A stretch of 64,000 nucleotides of DNA from Pseudomonas piscis (GCF_009380155.1 NZ_WHUV01000008.1:1-64000), one strand, 5' to 3'. Numbered from the stretch's first letter, positions 23,722-33,623 are shown. Numbers and translations are program-made. The notes: generated by a model from the letters alone, not told the origin.

Positions 23722-25203
23722 TTACTCGAACCAGTGGGCTCGGGCGGCCATGATCAACTTGCCGGCACGATCATCGTCGATGCCGTCGATGTCGAGCAGG
23801 TCGTCAATAGACTGCTCGGCCAGGTCTTCGCGGGTAATTACGCCGCGCACCGCCAGTTCCATCGCCAAATCCTTGTCCATACCCTCAAGCGAGAGCAGGT
23901 CTTCGGCCGGATGGGCGTCTGCCAGCTTTTCCTCAGTAGCGATGGCTTTAGTCAACAAACGGTCCTTGGCGCGAGCGCGAAGCTCGTTGACGATGTCTTC
24001 GTCAAAGCCGTCGATGTTGAGCATTTCTTCCAACGGTACGTAGGCAATCTCTTCCAGGCTGGTGAAGCCTTCATCAACCAGAACCTGCGCCAGCTCTTCA
24101 TCGACTTCCAGCTCGTCGATGAAATTGCGCAGGATGTCGCCGGTTTCTGCTTGCTGCTTGGCCTGGATGTCCGATTCGGTCATCACGTTCAGGGTCCAGC
24201 CAGTCAACTGGCTAGCCAGGCGCACGTTCTGACCGCCGCGGCCAATGGCTTGGGCCAGGTTGTCAGCGCCAACGGCGATGTCCATGGCGTGGGCATCTTC
24301 GTCGACGATGATGGCCGCTACTTCGGCCGGCGACATGGCGTTGATCACGAACTGCGCCGGGTTCTCATCCCACAGGACAATATCTACGCGCTCACCACCC
24401 AATTCGCCGGAAACGGCCTGGACGCGCGAACCGCGCATACCGATGCACGCGCCCTGCGGGTCGATGCGCTTGTCCTTGGAGCGAACGGCGATCTTGGCCC
24501 GCGAACCCGGATCACGGGAAGCGGCCATGACTTCGATCAGGCCCTCGGCGATTTCCGGCACTTCGATACGGAACAGCTCGATCAGCATTTCCGGAGCGGT
24601 ACGCGACAGGATCAGCTGCGGGCCGCGGTTCTCGGTGCGGATTTCCTTGAGCAGCGCGCGCAGGCGCACGCCAACCCGGAAAGTCTCACGGGAGATGATG
24701 TCTTCACGAGCCAGCAACGCCTCGGCGTTGTTGCCCAGGTCGACGATCACGTTGTCCCGGGTCACCTTCTTGACGGTGCCGGAGATGATCTCGCCCAGAC
24801 GCTCGCGGTAGGCATCCACCACCTGTGCGCGCTCGGCTTCGCGGACCTTCTGCACGATGACCTGCTTGGCGGTCTGGGCAGCGATGCGGCCGAACTCGAT
24901 GGATTCGATCTTTTCCTCGATCACATCACCGACCTTGGCATCGGGATGAGTCTCGCGGGCCTTGCTCGGCCAGATCTCCACCGCCGGATCATCCAGGTCG
25001 GCTTCTTCGACCACAGTCCAGCGACGGAAAGTTTCATAGGAACCGGTATGGCGGTTGATATCCACACGCAGGTCCACTTCGTCTTCAAAACGCTTCTTGG
25101 TAGCAGTGGCCAGGGCCAGCTCCAGCGCTTCAAAAATCACGCTTGCCGGTACACCCTTTTCATTGGATACCGACTCAACAACCAGCAGTACTTCTTTGCT
25201 CAT
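23722..25203 (-). CDS. nusA: Transcription termination/antitermination protein NusA
   Basis: 493 residues starting MSKEVLLVVESVSNEKGVPA. Order: RNA polymerase-binding N-domain, S1 (about 135-200), two KH domains (GMRGSRVQAVSGELGGER; IGRGGQNVRLASQLTGW), two acidic C-terminal repeats. The start at 25203 is chosen over an upstream frame extension because it matches the family. Confidence 0.98.
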   Translation of the reverse strand: MSKEVLLVVESVSNEKGVPASVIFEALELALATATKKRFEDEVDLRVDINRHTGSYETFRRWTVVEEADLDDPAVEIWPSKARETHPDAKVGDVIEEKIESIEFGRIAAQTAKQVIVQKVREAERAQVVDAYRERLGEIISGTVKKVTRDNVIVDLGNNAEALLAREDIISRETFRVGVRLRALLKEIRTENRGPQLILSRTAPEMLIELFRIEVPEIAEGLIEVMAASRDPGSRAKIAVRSKDKRIDPQGACIGMRGSRVQAVSGELGGERVDIVLWDENPAQFVINAMSPAEVAAIIVDEDAHAMDIAVGADNLAQAIGRGGQNVRLASQLTGWTLNVMTESDIQAKQQAETGDILRNFIDELEVDEELAQVLVDEGFTSLEEIAYVPLEEMLNIDGFDEDIVNELRARAKDRLLTKAIATEEKLADAHPAEDLLSLEGMDKDLAMELAVRGVITREDLAEQSIDDLLDIDGIDDDRAGKLIMAARAHWFE

Positions 25204-25250
25204 CGTACGCCTCGCCTTTCGCAAGCCATTGGATCCGCGGGATCCGCGTC

Positions 25251-25709
25251 TCAGTCAAAACTGGGAATAATGTTGGCCTTGTCGATCATATCGATCGGCA
25301 ACAGGAACTCGTGGTTATCTACCTGCACCACGACATCCTGCTCCTCCACCCCGCGGAGAAGGCCCTGGAAATTACGCCGACCTTCGAAGGGCGAGCGCAG
25401 CTTGATCTTCACTTGCTCACCGACATACTTGGCAAACTGTTCAAGGGTGAACAGCGGGCGTTCCATGCCAGGAGAGGAAACTTCAAGGGTGTATTCAACG
25501 GAAATTGGATCTTCAACGTCCAGGAGACCGCTGAGCTGGCGGCTGACGATGGCACAGTCGTCCACCAGTACACCGCCTTCTTTATCGATATAAACGCGCA
25601 ACAATGAATGGCGGCCCTGAGCCGAAAACTCGATACCCCAGCATTCATAGCCAAGGGCCACGACCACCGGGGCCAACAAGGCCTGCAACTGTTCTAGCTT
25701 GCTCGACAC
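25251..25709 (-). CDS. rimP: Ribosome maturation factor RimP
   Basis: 152 residues from a GTG with GAGGGGG five bases upstream (VSSKLEQLQALLAPVVVALG). An ATG 18 bp further up lacks a ribosome site. It binds 30S precursors. First protein gene of the rimP-nusA-infB operon, downstream of the initiator tRNA as in E. coli metY. Confidence 0.95.
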   Translation of the reverse strand: MSSKLEQLQALLAPVVVALGYECWGIEFSAQGRHSLLRVYIDKEGGVLVDDCAIVSRQLSGLLDVEDPISVEYTLEVSSPGMERPLFTLEQFAKYVGEQVKIKLRSPFEGRRNFQGLLRGVEEQDVVVQVDNHEFLLPIDMIDKANIIPSFD

Positions 25710-25737
25710 CTGAACCCCCTCGTGCATGCTTGTGCAA

Positions 25738-25762
25738 ATAAAAAATGGGCGAAACGCCCATC
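25738..25762 (-). terminator. Terminator/attenuator in the rimP leader
   Basis: On the minus strand ATGGGCG-TTT-CGCCCAT is followed by TTTTTTATT, a good intrinsic terminator placed just upstream of rimP. Together with the one at 25808-25829 it would limit read-through from the tRNA into the operon. Confidence 0.75.
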
Positions 25763-25807
25763 CCGGAAACGCCGTTGAACAGCGGCGCTATAAAGTGTCC
25801 AGCTAAC

Positions 25808-25829
25808 AAAAAGCCCCTGAAAAGGGGCT
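25808..25829 (-). terminator. Terminator after tRNA-fMet
   Basis: AGCCCCTTTTCAGGGGCT followed by TTTTTG on the minus strand, a few bases after the tRNA CCA end. Confidence 0.8.
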
Positions 25830-25839
25830 CTGCTAAAAC

Positions 25840-25916
<77 letters not shown>

Positions 25917-25979
25917 TCAAAGCTGGGGCGGAAGTATACGACTGATCCAATTTTGGGTCAATGTAACCTTCCGCCTACA

Positions 25980-26002
25980 AGAAAGCCCGCAACAGCGGGC
26001 TC
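25980..26002 (-). terminator. Hairpin between tRNA-Leu and tRNA-fMet
   Basis: AGCCCGCTGTTGCGGGCTTT on the minus strand, followed by CTTG. It probably ends the secG/tRNA-Leu transcript. Confidence 0.7.
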
Positions 26003-26012
26003 TCCTGATAAT

Positions 26013-26098
26013 TGGTACCGAGAAGGGGACTCGAACCCCTACACCCTATGGGCACAACCACCTCAAGGTTGCGTGTCTACCAATTCCACCACCTCGGC
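26013..26098 (-). tRNA. tRNA-Leu (GAG)
   Basis: 86 bases with the long class II variable arm, from GCCGAGG to CCA; anticodon loop with GAG (CTTGAGG). It lies 29 bp after secG, a common Pseudomonas arrangement. Confidence 0.95.
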
Positions 26099-26127
26099 AT
26101 AGACTACGTTACTGCTTGAAACTCTTC

Positions 26128-26511
26128 TTACTTCTGCTCTGGAGCTGGAGGTACGTCAGTCGCACTGTTAGCCGACTTTTGCTCTTGAAGCACCGGGACA
26201 TCATCAGAAGCCGGTTTTTGCTTTGGCACTTCTAGTACCGCTGGATCCGGTAGACCTGCTTGAGTCAGCTGGTGAGCTTTCTCTTTAGCAAAGTAGCCTA
26301 ACCCCAAGCTGGTTATGAAGAAACCGGCGGCAAGTATAGCAGTAAACTTACTAAGAAAGGTAGAGGAACCTTGGCTTCCGAACACAGTATTTGAAGCACC
26401 TGCACCGAAAGACGCGCCAGCTTCCGCACCTTTACCCTGCTGCAGCAAAACCAGAGCGACTACGCCCAAGGCGCCCAGCAGATGAAAAACGACTACGACT
26501 GTTTCCAGCAT
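26128..26511 (-). CDS. secG: Preprotein translocase subunit SecG
   Basis: 127 residues from MLETVVVVFHLLGALGVVAL. Two membrane helices flank the LLQQGKGAEAGASFG loop. The C-terminal tail is Lys/Pro/Glu-rich. It aids SecYEG protein export. It begins 4 bp after tpiA. Confidence 0.95.
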   Translation of the reverse strand: MLETVVVVFHLLGALGVVALVLLQQGKGAEAGASFGAGASNTVFGSQGSSTFLSKFTAILAAGFFITSLGLGYFAKEKAHQLTQAGLPDPAVLEVPKQKPASDDVPVLQEQKSANSATDVPPAPEQK

Positions 26512-26515
26512 TTTT

Positions 26516-27271
26516 TCAGTTTCCCGCGGCGCGACAAATCGCACCGAACTCATCTGCATTCAGGGAAGCCCCACCAATGAGCCCCCCATCGATATCCGGC
26601 ATGCCGAACAGTTCGACCGCATTGGCCGCTTTCACGCTGCCGCCGTATAGAAGCCGCACACCTCGTGCCACTTCAGAATTCTCTGCCGCCAGCTGCGCGC
26701 GGATGGCTGCATGCACATCCTGAGCTTGCTGCGGTGTTGCCGTCAGCCCGGTGCCAATGGCCCAGACCGGCTCGTAAGCGATAACGGCATTAGCAAACGC
26801 ACCAACACCCAACTCTTCGATGATGCTGCCCAGCTGACGCCCGACAACCTCAAGAGTCTTCCCGGCTTCGCGCTGCTCCAGGATCTCCCCTACACACAGA
26901 ACCGGCTTCAAACCACAGGCCTGCGCTGCTGCGAACTTGCGATTGAGAGTCACATCACGCTCGCCCATCATCTGACGGCGCTCGGAGTGCCCAACCAATA
27001 CCAGGGAACAACCTGCATCCACTAATTGACTCGGGGCGATCTCGCCCGTCAACGCACCCTGCATCGGCTCTACCGCGGAGTTCTGCGCGCCGACCATGAT
27101 CGACTTGCCTTTCAAGCCATCAATCACCTGATTGATGTACAAGCAAGGCGGGAACACCGCGACATCAACACCGCTTGGCAAGGCCAGATGACGAAGGCCA
27201 TTGATCAGCTCAGCGACGCTGGCGCGGGTACCGTGCATCTTCCAGTTACCAGCTACCATAGGGCGACGCAT
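26516..27271 (-). CDS. tpiA: Triosephosphate isomerase
   Basis: 251 residues. Catalytic Lys in GNWKMHG, His in VGHSERR, Glu in AYEPVWAIGTG and the phosphate loop YGGSVKAAN are present. It interconverts dihydroxyacetone phosphate and glyceraldehyde 3-phosphate. Confidence 0.98.
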   Translation of the reverse strand: MRRPMVAGNWKMHGTRASVAELINGLRHLALPSGVDVAVFPPCLYINQVIDGLKGKSIMVGAQNSAVEPMQGALTGEIAPSQLVDAGCSLVLVGHSERRQMMGERDVTLNRKFAAAQACGLKPVLCVGEILEQREAGKTLEVVGRQLGSIIEELGVGAFANAVIAYEPVWAIGTGLTATPQQAQDVHAAIRAQLAAENSEVARGVRLLYGGSVKAANAVELFGMPDIDGGLIGGASLNADEFGAICRAAGN

Positions 27272-27337
27272 GCTTTACCTCGTCGGTCAAAGTGGGCGCA
27301 GATGTTACCCAACCAAAACACCACTGGCAAGCTGAAA

Positions 27338-28675
27338 TCAGGCAGAAACTTCAGCAACCAGTTTTGCCAGCTCATCGGCATAGGCACGAACCTGGATTTC
27401 ATCGTCACCTTCGACCATGACCCGCACCAGAGGCTCTGTTCCGGACTTGCGCAGAAGGACCCGTCCACGCCCCGCCATCGCGGCAGTCACTCGCTCACAA
27501 GCTTCCTTCACCGCAGGGTGCTCGACGGGGCTATCACCACCACCAAAACGTACGTTGACCAGAACCTGTGGACATTTGCGCAGCCCCTGCCGGCACTGAG
27601 CCAGGCTTTCGCCACGAGCCTTGAGCGCCATCAGTACCTGCAGTGCAGCGATGATCGCATCGCCCGTGGTGGCATGACGAAAACACACGATGTGCCCGGA
27701 GTTCTCGCCACCCACCAGCCAGTTGCGCTCCAGCAACTCAGCAATCACATAGCGGTCACCAACATTGGCACGGACAAAAGGAATACCCAGGTCCGCCAGG
27801 GCCAACTCCAGGCCCAGGTTACTCATGAGGGTTCCAACCACCCCCCCGTGCAGCTTGCCGCGCTCATGCAGGTCGCGAGCGATGATGAACAGCAATTCGT
27901 CGCCGTCGACGATCGCCCCCGTCTGGTCGACCATCAGCACTCGGTCACCATCACCATCGAAGGCGATACCCAAGTCGGCATGCTCAGCCAGGACCGCAGC
28001 CTGCAACTGCGCCATATGGGTCGAGCCGCAGTTCTCGTTGATATTCAAACCATTGGGCTGTGCCGACAGCACGGTGACCTCGGCCCCCAGCTCGCGGAAC
28101 ACGCTCGGCGCGACCTTGTAGGTGGCACCATGGGCGCAGTCGAGAACGATCTTCAGGCCCGCAAAGCTGGTACTGGAAGGAACACTGCTCTTGCAGAATT
28201 CGATGTAGCGTCCCGAGGCATCATTGATTCGCGACACCTTGCCGAGCTTGCTGGACTCCACCACGGTCATGGGCGCATCCAACAACTCCTCGATCATCAG
28301 TTCGACTTCATCAGGCAGCTTGGTGCCCTCTCCCGAGAAGAACTTGATGCCATTGTCGTCGTGGGGGTTATGCGACGCACTGATGACGATGCCCGCTTCT
28401 GCGTGGAAAGTACGCGTCAGATAGGCAATCGCCGGGGTCGGCATAGGCCCGAGCAGCATGACATCAGCACCAGCCGCCGACAGCCCGGCCTCCAGAGCCG
28501 ACTCGAACATGTAGCCGGAAATTCGCGTGTCTTTGCCCACCAGAACCCGGCAAGCGCCCATGCTGCGAAAAGCCATGCCGGCCGCCCATCCGAGCTTGAG
28601 CATGAAATCAGGAGTAATTGGGTATTCGCCCACACGGCCACGAATGCCGTCGGTGCCAAAGTATTTTTTAGTCAT
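27338..28675 (-). CDS. glmM: Phosphoglucosamine mutase
   Basis: 445 residues. The phosphoserine loop VISASHNPHDDNG (about 100), the metal loop DGDGDR and the C-terminal RKSGTEPLVRVMVEG are visible. It makes glucosamine-1-phosphate for peptidoglycan and LPS. It follows folP by 16 bp. Confidence 0.98.
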   Translation of the reverse strand: MTKKYFGTDGIRGRVGEYPITPDFMLKLGWAAGMAFRSMGACRVLVGKDTRISGYMFESALEAGLSAAGADVMLLGPMPTPAIAYLTRTFHAEAGIVISASHNPHDDNGIKFFSGEGTKLPDEVELMIEELLDAPMTVVESSKLGKVSRINDASGRYIEFCKSSVPSSTSFAGLKIVLDCAHGATYKVAPSVFRELGAEVTVLSAQPNGLNINENCGSTHMAQLQAAVLAEHADLGIAFDGDGDRVLMVDQTGAIVDGDELLFIIARDLHERGKLHGGVVGTLMSNLGLELALADLGIPFVRANVGDRYVIAELLERNWLVGGENSGHIVCFRHATTGDAIIAALQVLMALKARGESLAQCRQGLRKCPQVLVNVRFGGGDSPVEHPAVKEACERVTAAMAGRGRVLLRKSGTEPLVRVMVEGDDEIQVRAYADELAKLVAEVSA

Positions 28676-28691
28676 AGGTACTCCATCATTC

Positions 28692-29543
28692 TTATTCGGC
28701 GGATTCCACAGCCGTAATCATTCGCACTACATCCACGGTCTCGGCAACATCATGGACGCGGATAATTTTCGCTCCCTTGGCCACGGCCAGCGCAGCCAAT
28801 GCCAGGCTGCCATGCAGCCGTTCGCCTACGGGACGCTCAAGGGCCTGGCCGATCATGCTCTTGCGCGAGACGCCCACCAATAGCGGCCGCCCCAGGGAGT
28901 GCAGGGCCTCCATGTGCTTGAACAGGCTCAGATTGTGCTGCAGGGTCTTGGCGAAACCAAAACCAGGATCGAGGATGATCCGCTGCGCATCGATTCCTGC
29001 GGCCGCACAGGCGCCCATGCGCTCAGCCAGGAATGCTCCCACTTCACGGGTCACATCCTGATAGTGCGGACTGTCCTGCATATCCCCTGGCTCACCGAGC
29101 ATATGCATCAGGCATACGGGCAAGCCACTGGCGGCGGCGGCATCCAGAGCGCCATCACGACGAAGCGAGCGCACATCATTGATCAACCCAGCACCAAGCC
29201 GCGCGGTCTCTCGCATGACAGCTGGCGTCGAAGTATCAACAGAAATGATCACGTCCAGTTCGCGGCCCATTCGCTCGACCACTGGCGCCACTCGCTCCAA
29301 CTCTTCCAGCGGCGATACCACCCGCGCTCCTGGGCGAGTCGACTCTCCGCCTATATCGATCAGCGTAGCACCGGCCGCAACCATGGCTTCGGCATGGCGC
29401 AAAGCCACATCCAGCTGGTTGAACCGGCCGCCGTCGGAAAAGGAATCAGGAGTGACATTCAAGATACCCATGACATGCGCACGGGCCAAATCAAGAACCC
29501 GGTTGCCGCAAGGCAACCGGGTGGAGGAAGAAACAGAAGTCAT
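28692..29543 (-). CDS. folP: Dihydropteroate synthase
   Basis: 283 residues with the two folate signatures, MGILNVTPDSFSDGG and IDIGGESTRPGA. It condenses p-aminobenzoate with the pterin pyrophosphate and is the sulfonamide target. It lies between ftsH and glmM. Confidence 0.98.
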   Translation of the reverse strand: MTSVSSSTRLPCGNRVLDLARAHVMGILNVTPDSFSDGGRFNQLDVALRHAEAMVAAGATLIDIGGESTRPGARVVSPLEELERVAPVVERMGRELDVIISVDTSTPAVMRETARLGAGLINDVRSLRRDGALDAAAASGLPVCLMHMLGEPGDMQDSPHYQDVTREVGAFLAERMGACAAAGIDAQRIILDPGFGFAKTLQHNLSLFKHMEALHSLGRPLLVGVSRKSMIGQALERPVGERLHGSLALAALAVAKGAKIIRVHDVAETVDVVRMITAVESAE

Positions 29544-29551
29544 TTAGAACC

Positions 29552-31465
29552 TTAGTGATCGGCGGCAGGGCCACCGATAGGTGTTTCCGGACGCTCGTTC
29601 TGCACCACTGGAGGCGTAGTACCCGAGCCACCTTCCCAGTCACGAGGTTCACGTGGAGTACGCCCGGCCATGATGTCGTCGATCTGGTCGGCATCGATGG
29701 TCTCGTACTTCATCAAGGCGTCTGCCATGGCATCCAGCTTGTCGCGGTTGTCAGTAAGGATTTGCTTGGCAGTGCCATAGCACTGATCGATGATGCTGCG
29801 AACTTCGGAGTCGATCAGCTTCGCCGTTTCAGCAGACAGACTGGCATGCTGGCTAGCCGCGCTACGACCCAGGAACACCTCGCCTTCTTCTTCCGCATAC
29901 ATCAGCGGCCCCAGCTTCTCGGAAAGCCCCCATTTGGTCACCATGTTCCGGGCAATCTGACTGGCCCGCATGATGTCGTTCGAGGCACCGGTGGTCACGC
30001 CATCAAAGCCCAGGGTCATCTCCTCGGCGATACGACCACCGTAGAGCGAGCAAATCTGGCTGATCAGAGCGCGCTTGGACAGGCTGTAGCGATCCTCTTC
30101 CGGCAGGAACATGGTGACGCCCAGAGCCCGACCACGAGGGATGATCGAGACCTTGTAGACTGGATCATGCTCAGGCACTACTCGACCGACGATGGCATGA
30201 CCAGCTTCGTGGTAGGCGGTGTTCTGCTTTTCTTTCTCGGACATGACCATCGATTTGCGCTCGGCGCCCATCATGATCTTGTCCTTGGCCAGTTCGAACT
30301 CCTTCATCTCGACAATGCGCTTGCCACCACGCGCAGCGAACAACGAAGCCTCGTTGACCAGGTTGGCCAGGTCGGCACCGGAGAAGCCCGGGGTACCGCG
30401 CGCGATCACTGCAGGAGCAACGTCGTCGCCCATCGGCACCTTGCGCATGTGAACCTTGAGGATCTGCTCACGGCCACGAATGTCCGGCAAGCCGACCACT
30501 ACCTGGCGGTCGAAACGACCAGGACGCAACAGCGCAGGGTCCAGCACATCAGGACGGTTGGTGGCGGCGATCACGATGATGCCGTCATTCATTTCGAAAC
30601 CATCCATCTCCACCAGCAACTGGTTGAGAGTCTGCTCGCGCTCATCATGACCGCCGCCCATGCCGGCACCACGGTGACGACCGACAGCATCGATCTCATC
30701 GATGAAAATGATGCAGGGAGCATGTTTCTTGGCCTGTTCGAACATATCGCGAACACGGCTGGCACCCACGCCGACGAACATCTCGACGAAATCGGAACCG
30801 GAAATAGTGAAGAACGGTACCTTCGCCTCACCGGCAATAGCCTTGGCCAGCAAAGTCTTACCAGTACCTGGCGGACCGACCATCAGCACGCCACGAGGAA
30901 TACGACCACCCAAACGCTGGAACTTGCCCGGATCACGCAGGAATTCAACCAACTCACCAACTTCTTCCTTGGCCTCGTCGCAACCGGCAACGTCAGCCAG
31001 GGTAGTTTTCACCTGATCCTCGGACAGCAGGCGAGCCTTGCTCTTGCCGAAGCTCATCGGCCCGCCCTTGCCGCCAGCGCCACCTTGCATCTGGCGCATG
31101 AAGAACATGAAGACCGCGATGATCACCAGGATCGGGAAGCTGGCCACCAGCAACTGGGTCCAGATGCTCTGCTGCTCAGGCTGCTTGCCTTCGACCACTA
31201 CATGGTTATCCACCAGGTCGCCGATCAGCCCGTTGTCCTGGATCGCGGGACGGATGGTCTTAAAGCTGTCGCCATCATTGCGCTTGCCGGTGATCACATA
31301 ACCGTCAACAGCAACTCGCTCGACCTTGCCATCCTTAACTTGTTGAATAAAGTCGGAATAGTTGAGGGTCTGCGGCTCGTTAGGGCTGGAGAAGTTGTTC
31401 ATCACCGTCACCAGGACAGCCGCGATGATCAACCAAAGGATCAGATTCTTTGCCATGTCGTTCAA
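29552..31465 (-). CDS. ftsH: ATP-dependent zinc metalloprotease FtsH
   Basis: 637 residues. Two N-terminal membrane helices (about 5-22 and 100-120), AAA domain with GPPGTGKT and an IIFIDEIDAVGRHRG Walker B, and the zinc site HEAGH. It degrades LpxC, sigma-32 and misassembled membrane proteins. Confidence 0.98.
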   Translation of the reverse strand: MNDMAKNLILWLIIAAVLVTVMNNFSSPNEPQTLNYSDFIQQVKDGKVERVAVDGYVITGKRNDGDSFKTIRPAIQDNGLIGDLVDNHVVVEGKQPEQQSIWTQLLVASFPILVIIAVFMFFMRQMQGGAGGKGGPMSFGKSKARLLSEDQVKTTLADVAGCDEAKEEVGELVEFLRDPGKFQRLGGRIPRGVLMVGPPGTGKTLLAKAIAGEAKVPFFTISGSDFVEMFVGVGASRVRDMFEQAKKHAPCIIFIDEIDAVGRHRGAGMGGGHDEREQTLNQLLVEMDGFEMNDGIIVIAATNRPDVLDPALLRPGRFDRQVVVGLPDIRGREQILKVHMRKVPMGDDVAPAVIARGTPGFSGADLANLVNEASLFAARGGKRIVEMKEFELAKDKIMMGAERKSMVMSEKEKQNTAYHEAGHAIVGRVVPEHDPVYKVSIIPRGRALGVTMFLPEEDRYSLSKRALISQICSLYGGRIAEEMTLGFDGVTTGASNDIMRASQIARNMVTKWGLSEKLGPLMYAEEEGEVFLGRSAASQHASLSAETAKLIDSEVRSIIDQCYGTAKQILTDNRDKLDAMADALMKYETIDADQIDDIMAGRTPREPRDWEGGSGTTPPVVQNERPETPIGGPAADH

Positions 31466-31657
31466 TTAACTACCCTCTGAAGCAAGCTCCGCTACTGGCG
31501 CGCGCTTCGCATGATATTCACCGGCCTAACTTACTACATTACCTACAGCTCTGGCAGGCGCCGTCTGTAACCCTATGTGAAACCTAGACTACACAATATT
31601 CGCTTAATCCAACGGGGCGAAATACGAAAATCCTATCACCCCGCCCAAAACCTTCAT

Positions 31658-32287
31658 TTACTCGGCGCGACCACGAAAGCCACGCCCCAGCAGGTACTGT
31701 TCCCTGGAGCGATCACGGGAAGATGTCGGCTTGCGCATCTGCACTTTCTCGAACATCTGCCGGACACTCTTGTGGAACTCATCGAAACCTTCTCCCTGGA
31801 AGATCTTGATCAGGAAATCGCCACCCGGACGCAGCACCCGACCGGCAAGATCCAATGCCAGCTCACACAGGAACATCGCTCGCGGCATGTCTACGGCTGG
31901 TAATCCACTCATATTGGGGGCCATGTCGGAAATCACAAGGTCGACCTCGGAATTTCCTACAGCTTCAAGAATCCGCGCGAATACTTCGTCTTCAGTGAAG
32001 TCGCCCTGAATGAAGGTCACATCGGGGATACTGTCCATTTCCAGGATATCGGAAGCGATCAAGCGCCCCTGGCCACCAATCAGACGACTTGTCACCTGCG
32101 ACCAGCCCCCAGGAGCCGCCCCCAGGTCGATAACACTCATGCCCGGGCGGATCAGGCGATCCTTTTCCTGGATTTCCAGCAACTTATAGCTGGCGCGGGA
32201 ACGGTACCCATCTTTTTGCGCCATTTTGACGAATGGGTCGTTGAAATGTTCTTTCAGCCAGTTATGGCTAGTCTTGGAACGGGCCAC
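31658..32287 (-). CDS. rlmE: 23S rRNA 2'-O-methyltransferase RlmE (FtsJ)
   Basis: 209 residues from a GTG (VARSKTSHNWLKEHF). SAM motif DLGAAPGGWSQV and catalytic Asp/Lys/Glu set (SDMAPNMSG, FLIKIFQGEGF) are present. It methylates U2552 of 23S rRNA. A TTG further upstream is not used in the family. It is transcribed away from yhbY. Confidence 0.96.
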   Translation of the reverse strand: MARSKTSHNWLKEHFNDPFVKMAQKDGYRSRASYKLLEIQEKDRLIRPGMSVIDLGAAPGGWSQVTSRLIGGQGRLIASDILEMDSIPDVTFIQGDFTEDEVFARILEAVGNSEVDLVISDMAPNMSGLPAVDMPRAMFLCELALDLAGRVLRPGGDFLIKIFQGEGFDEFHKSVRQMFEKVQMRKPTSSRDRSREQYLLGRGFRGRAE

Positions 32288-32392
32288 GGGCCACCTCAAA
32301 AATAAAACGCGTCGTGATTAACTGGGCGGTCCCGGACTCGCTCGGGTAAACTGGCCGCCGCTTTTTTCAAGATCAGACGCAGGGGTCAGATT

Positions 32393-32701
32393 ATGCCGCT
32401 CACTCAAGAGCAGAAGAAACAGTTCAAATCCATTGGCCACCATCTGAAACCAGTATTGACTGTGGCTGATAACGGTTTGACCGAAGGTGTACTAGCCGAA
32501 CTTGAACGCGCCTTGAGCGATCACGAGCTGATCAAGATCAAGCTCAACATCCTCGAGCGCGAGTCGCGCCAGGAAGCCATTACCGAACTGTGCAAGGCCG
32601 GCAAGGCGGACCTGGTGCAATCCATCGGTAAAATGGCGTTGATCTACCGCAAGAACGCCAAGGTAAACAAGCAACTGTCGAACGTCCATCGCTTCAACTG
32701 A
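32393..32701 (+). CDS. yhbY: YhbY-type RNA-binding ribosome assembly protein
   Basis: 102 residues, CRS1/YhbY (CRM) domain: MPLTQEQKKQFKSIGHHLKP and a conserved GLTEGVLAELERAL and HELIKIK core. It associates with pre-50S particles. It is divergent from rlmE, sharing the 105-bp promoter region. Confidence 0.93.
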   Translation: MPLTQEQKKQFKSIGHHLKPVLTVADNGLTEGVLAELERALSDHELIKIKLNILERESRQEAITELCKAGKADLVQSIGKMALIYRKNAKVNKQLSNVHRFN

Positions 32702-32713
32702 CGTCGACCCGGG

Positions 32714-33118
32714 TCAAGGGTGTGCTTGTCGCACCCTGCCACCCCACCCCGGCACCGGTTGCAAGACCAGCAGCAAACCGGAAAATCCCAGGATCAGATA
32801 GCTGAACAGCTGCCAGCGCTGAGACTCAGGCAACAGTATGTGCACAGCGAAATACATCGCACATGCATACGTCGCCATCAATAGCAGTTGCCCCCGAATG
32901 TCCCGCCACAAGCTCTGCAACCCCTCGGACTGGATCAACACCAACGTCTGAAGGACCAGGCACACCGCTGAAAAACCCACCAGCAGCGCACTGAGCAGCG
33001 TCGAGATCTCCTCGATCAACAACGGCGCAAGGCCAATCTGCCCAAGAGCTGGCAGCAGCCCAAGATGCAGTAGCCACAAGCCGCCGACCCACAACATCTG
33101 GGTCAGCTGCCAAAGCAT
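32714..33118 (-). CDS. DUF4149-type small membrane protein
   Basis: 134 residues with four hydrophobic helices (start MLWQLTQMLWVGGLWLLHLG). It matches the DUF4149 membrane family commonly found between yhbY and greA in Pseudomonas. Function unknown. The ATG lies at the foot of a strong hairpin (33119-33140) and no good ribosome site is seen. Confidence 0.75.
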   Translation of the reverse strand: MLWQLTQMLWVGGLWLLHLGLLPALGQIGLAPLLIEEISTLLSALLVGFSAVCLVLQTLVLIQSEGLQSLWRDIRGQLLLMATYACAMYFAVHILLPESQRWQLFSYLILGFSGLLLVLQPVPGWGGRVRQAHP

Positions 33119-33142
33119 GGCGCCCGCATGCAGCGGGCGCCT
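33118..33142 (-). terminator. GC hairpin after greA, abutting the next start
   Basis: GGCGCCCGC-TGCAT-GCGGGCGCC on the minus strand, 5 bp downstream of the greA stop. There is no T-run: the ATG of the next gene follows at once. It may act as a processing or translational control site. Confidence 0.5.
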
Positions 33143-33146
33143 TCTT

Positions 33147-33619
33147 TCAGATGTGACGAACTTCGACAATCTCATACTCGATAACGCCACCAGGCGTTGT
33201 GACCGCAACCACATCACCCTCTTCCTTGGCGATCAGGGCACGGGCGATTGGCGAAGCAACGGAGATCTTGCCGAGCTTGATATCAGCCTCGTCCTCACCA
33301 ACGATCTGGTAGGTCACGCTTTCGTCGGTCTCGACGTTGGCGATCTCCACCGTAGTGCCAAAGATCACCTTGCCAGTATGAGCGATGGTCGTGACATCGA
33401 TGACCACCGAGTTCTGCAGGCGGCCTTCGATATCGCGGATCCGCGCCTCGACCATACCCTGCTGCTCGCGCGCAGCATGGTATTCGGCGTTTTCCTTCAG
33501 GTCACCCAGCTCGCGGGCCGTGCCGATGTCCTGGCTAAGCTTCGGACGCACGACCTTGGTCAGGTGAGCATGCTCTTCTTCCAGGGCGCGAGCGCCCTGG
33601 ACGGTCATAGGGTATTTGT

Positions 33620-33623
<4 letters not shown>
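33147..33623 (-). CDS. greA: Transcript cleavage factor GreA
   Basis: 158 residues: N-terminal coiled coil, with YHAAREQQGMVEARI, and C-terminal FKBP-like domain. The tip acidic pair lies in GDLKENAEYHA. It rescues backtracked RNA polymerase. The start overlaps the carB stop (ATGA), so it is the third gene of carAB-greA. Confidence 0.97.
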
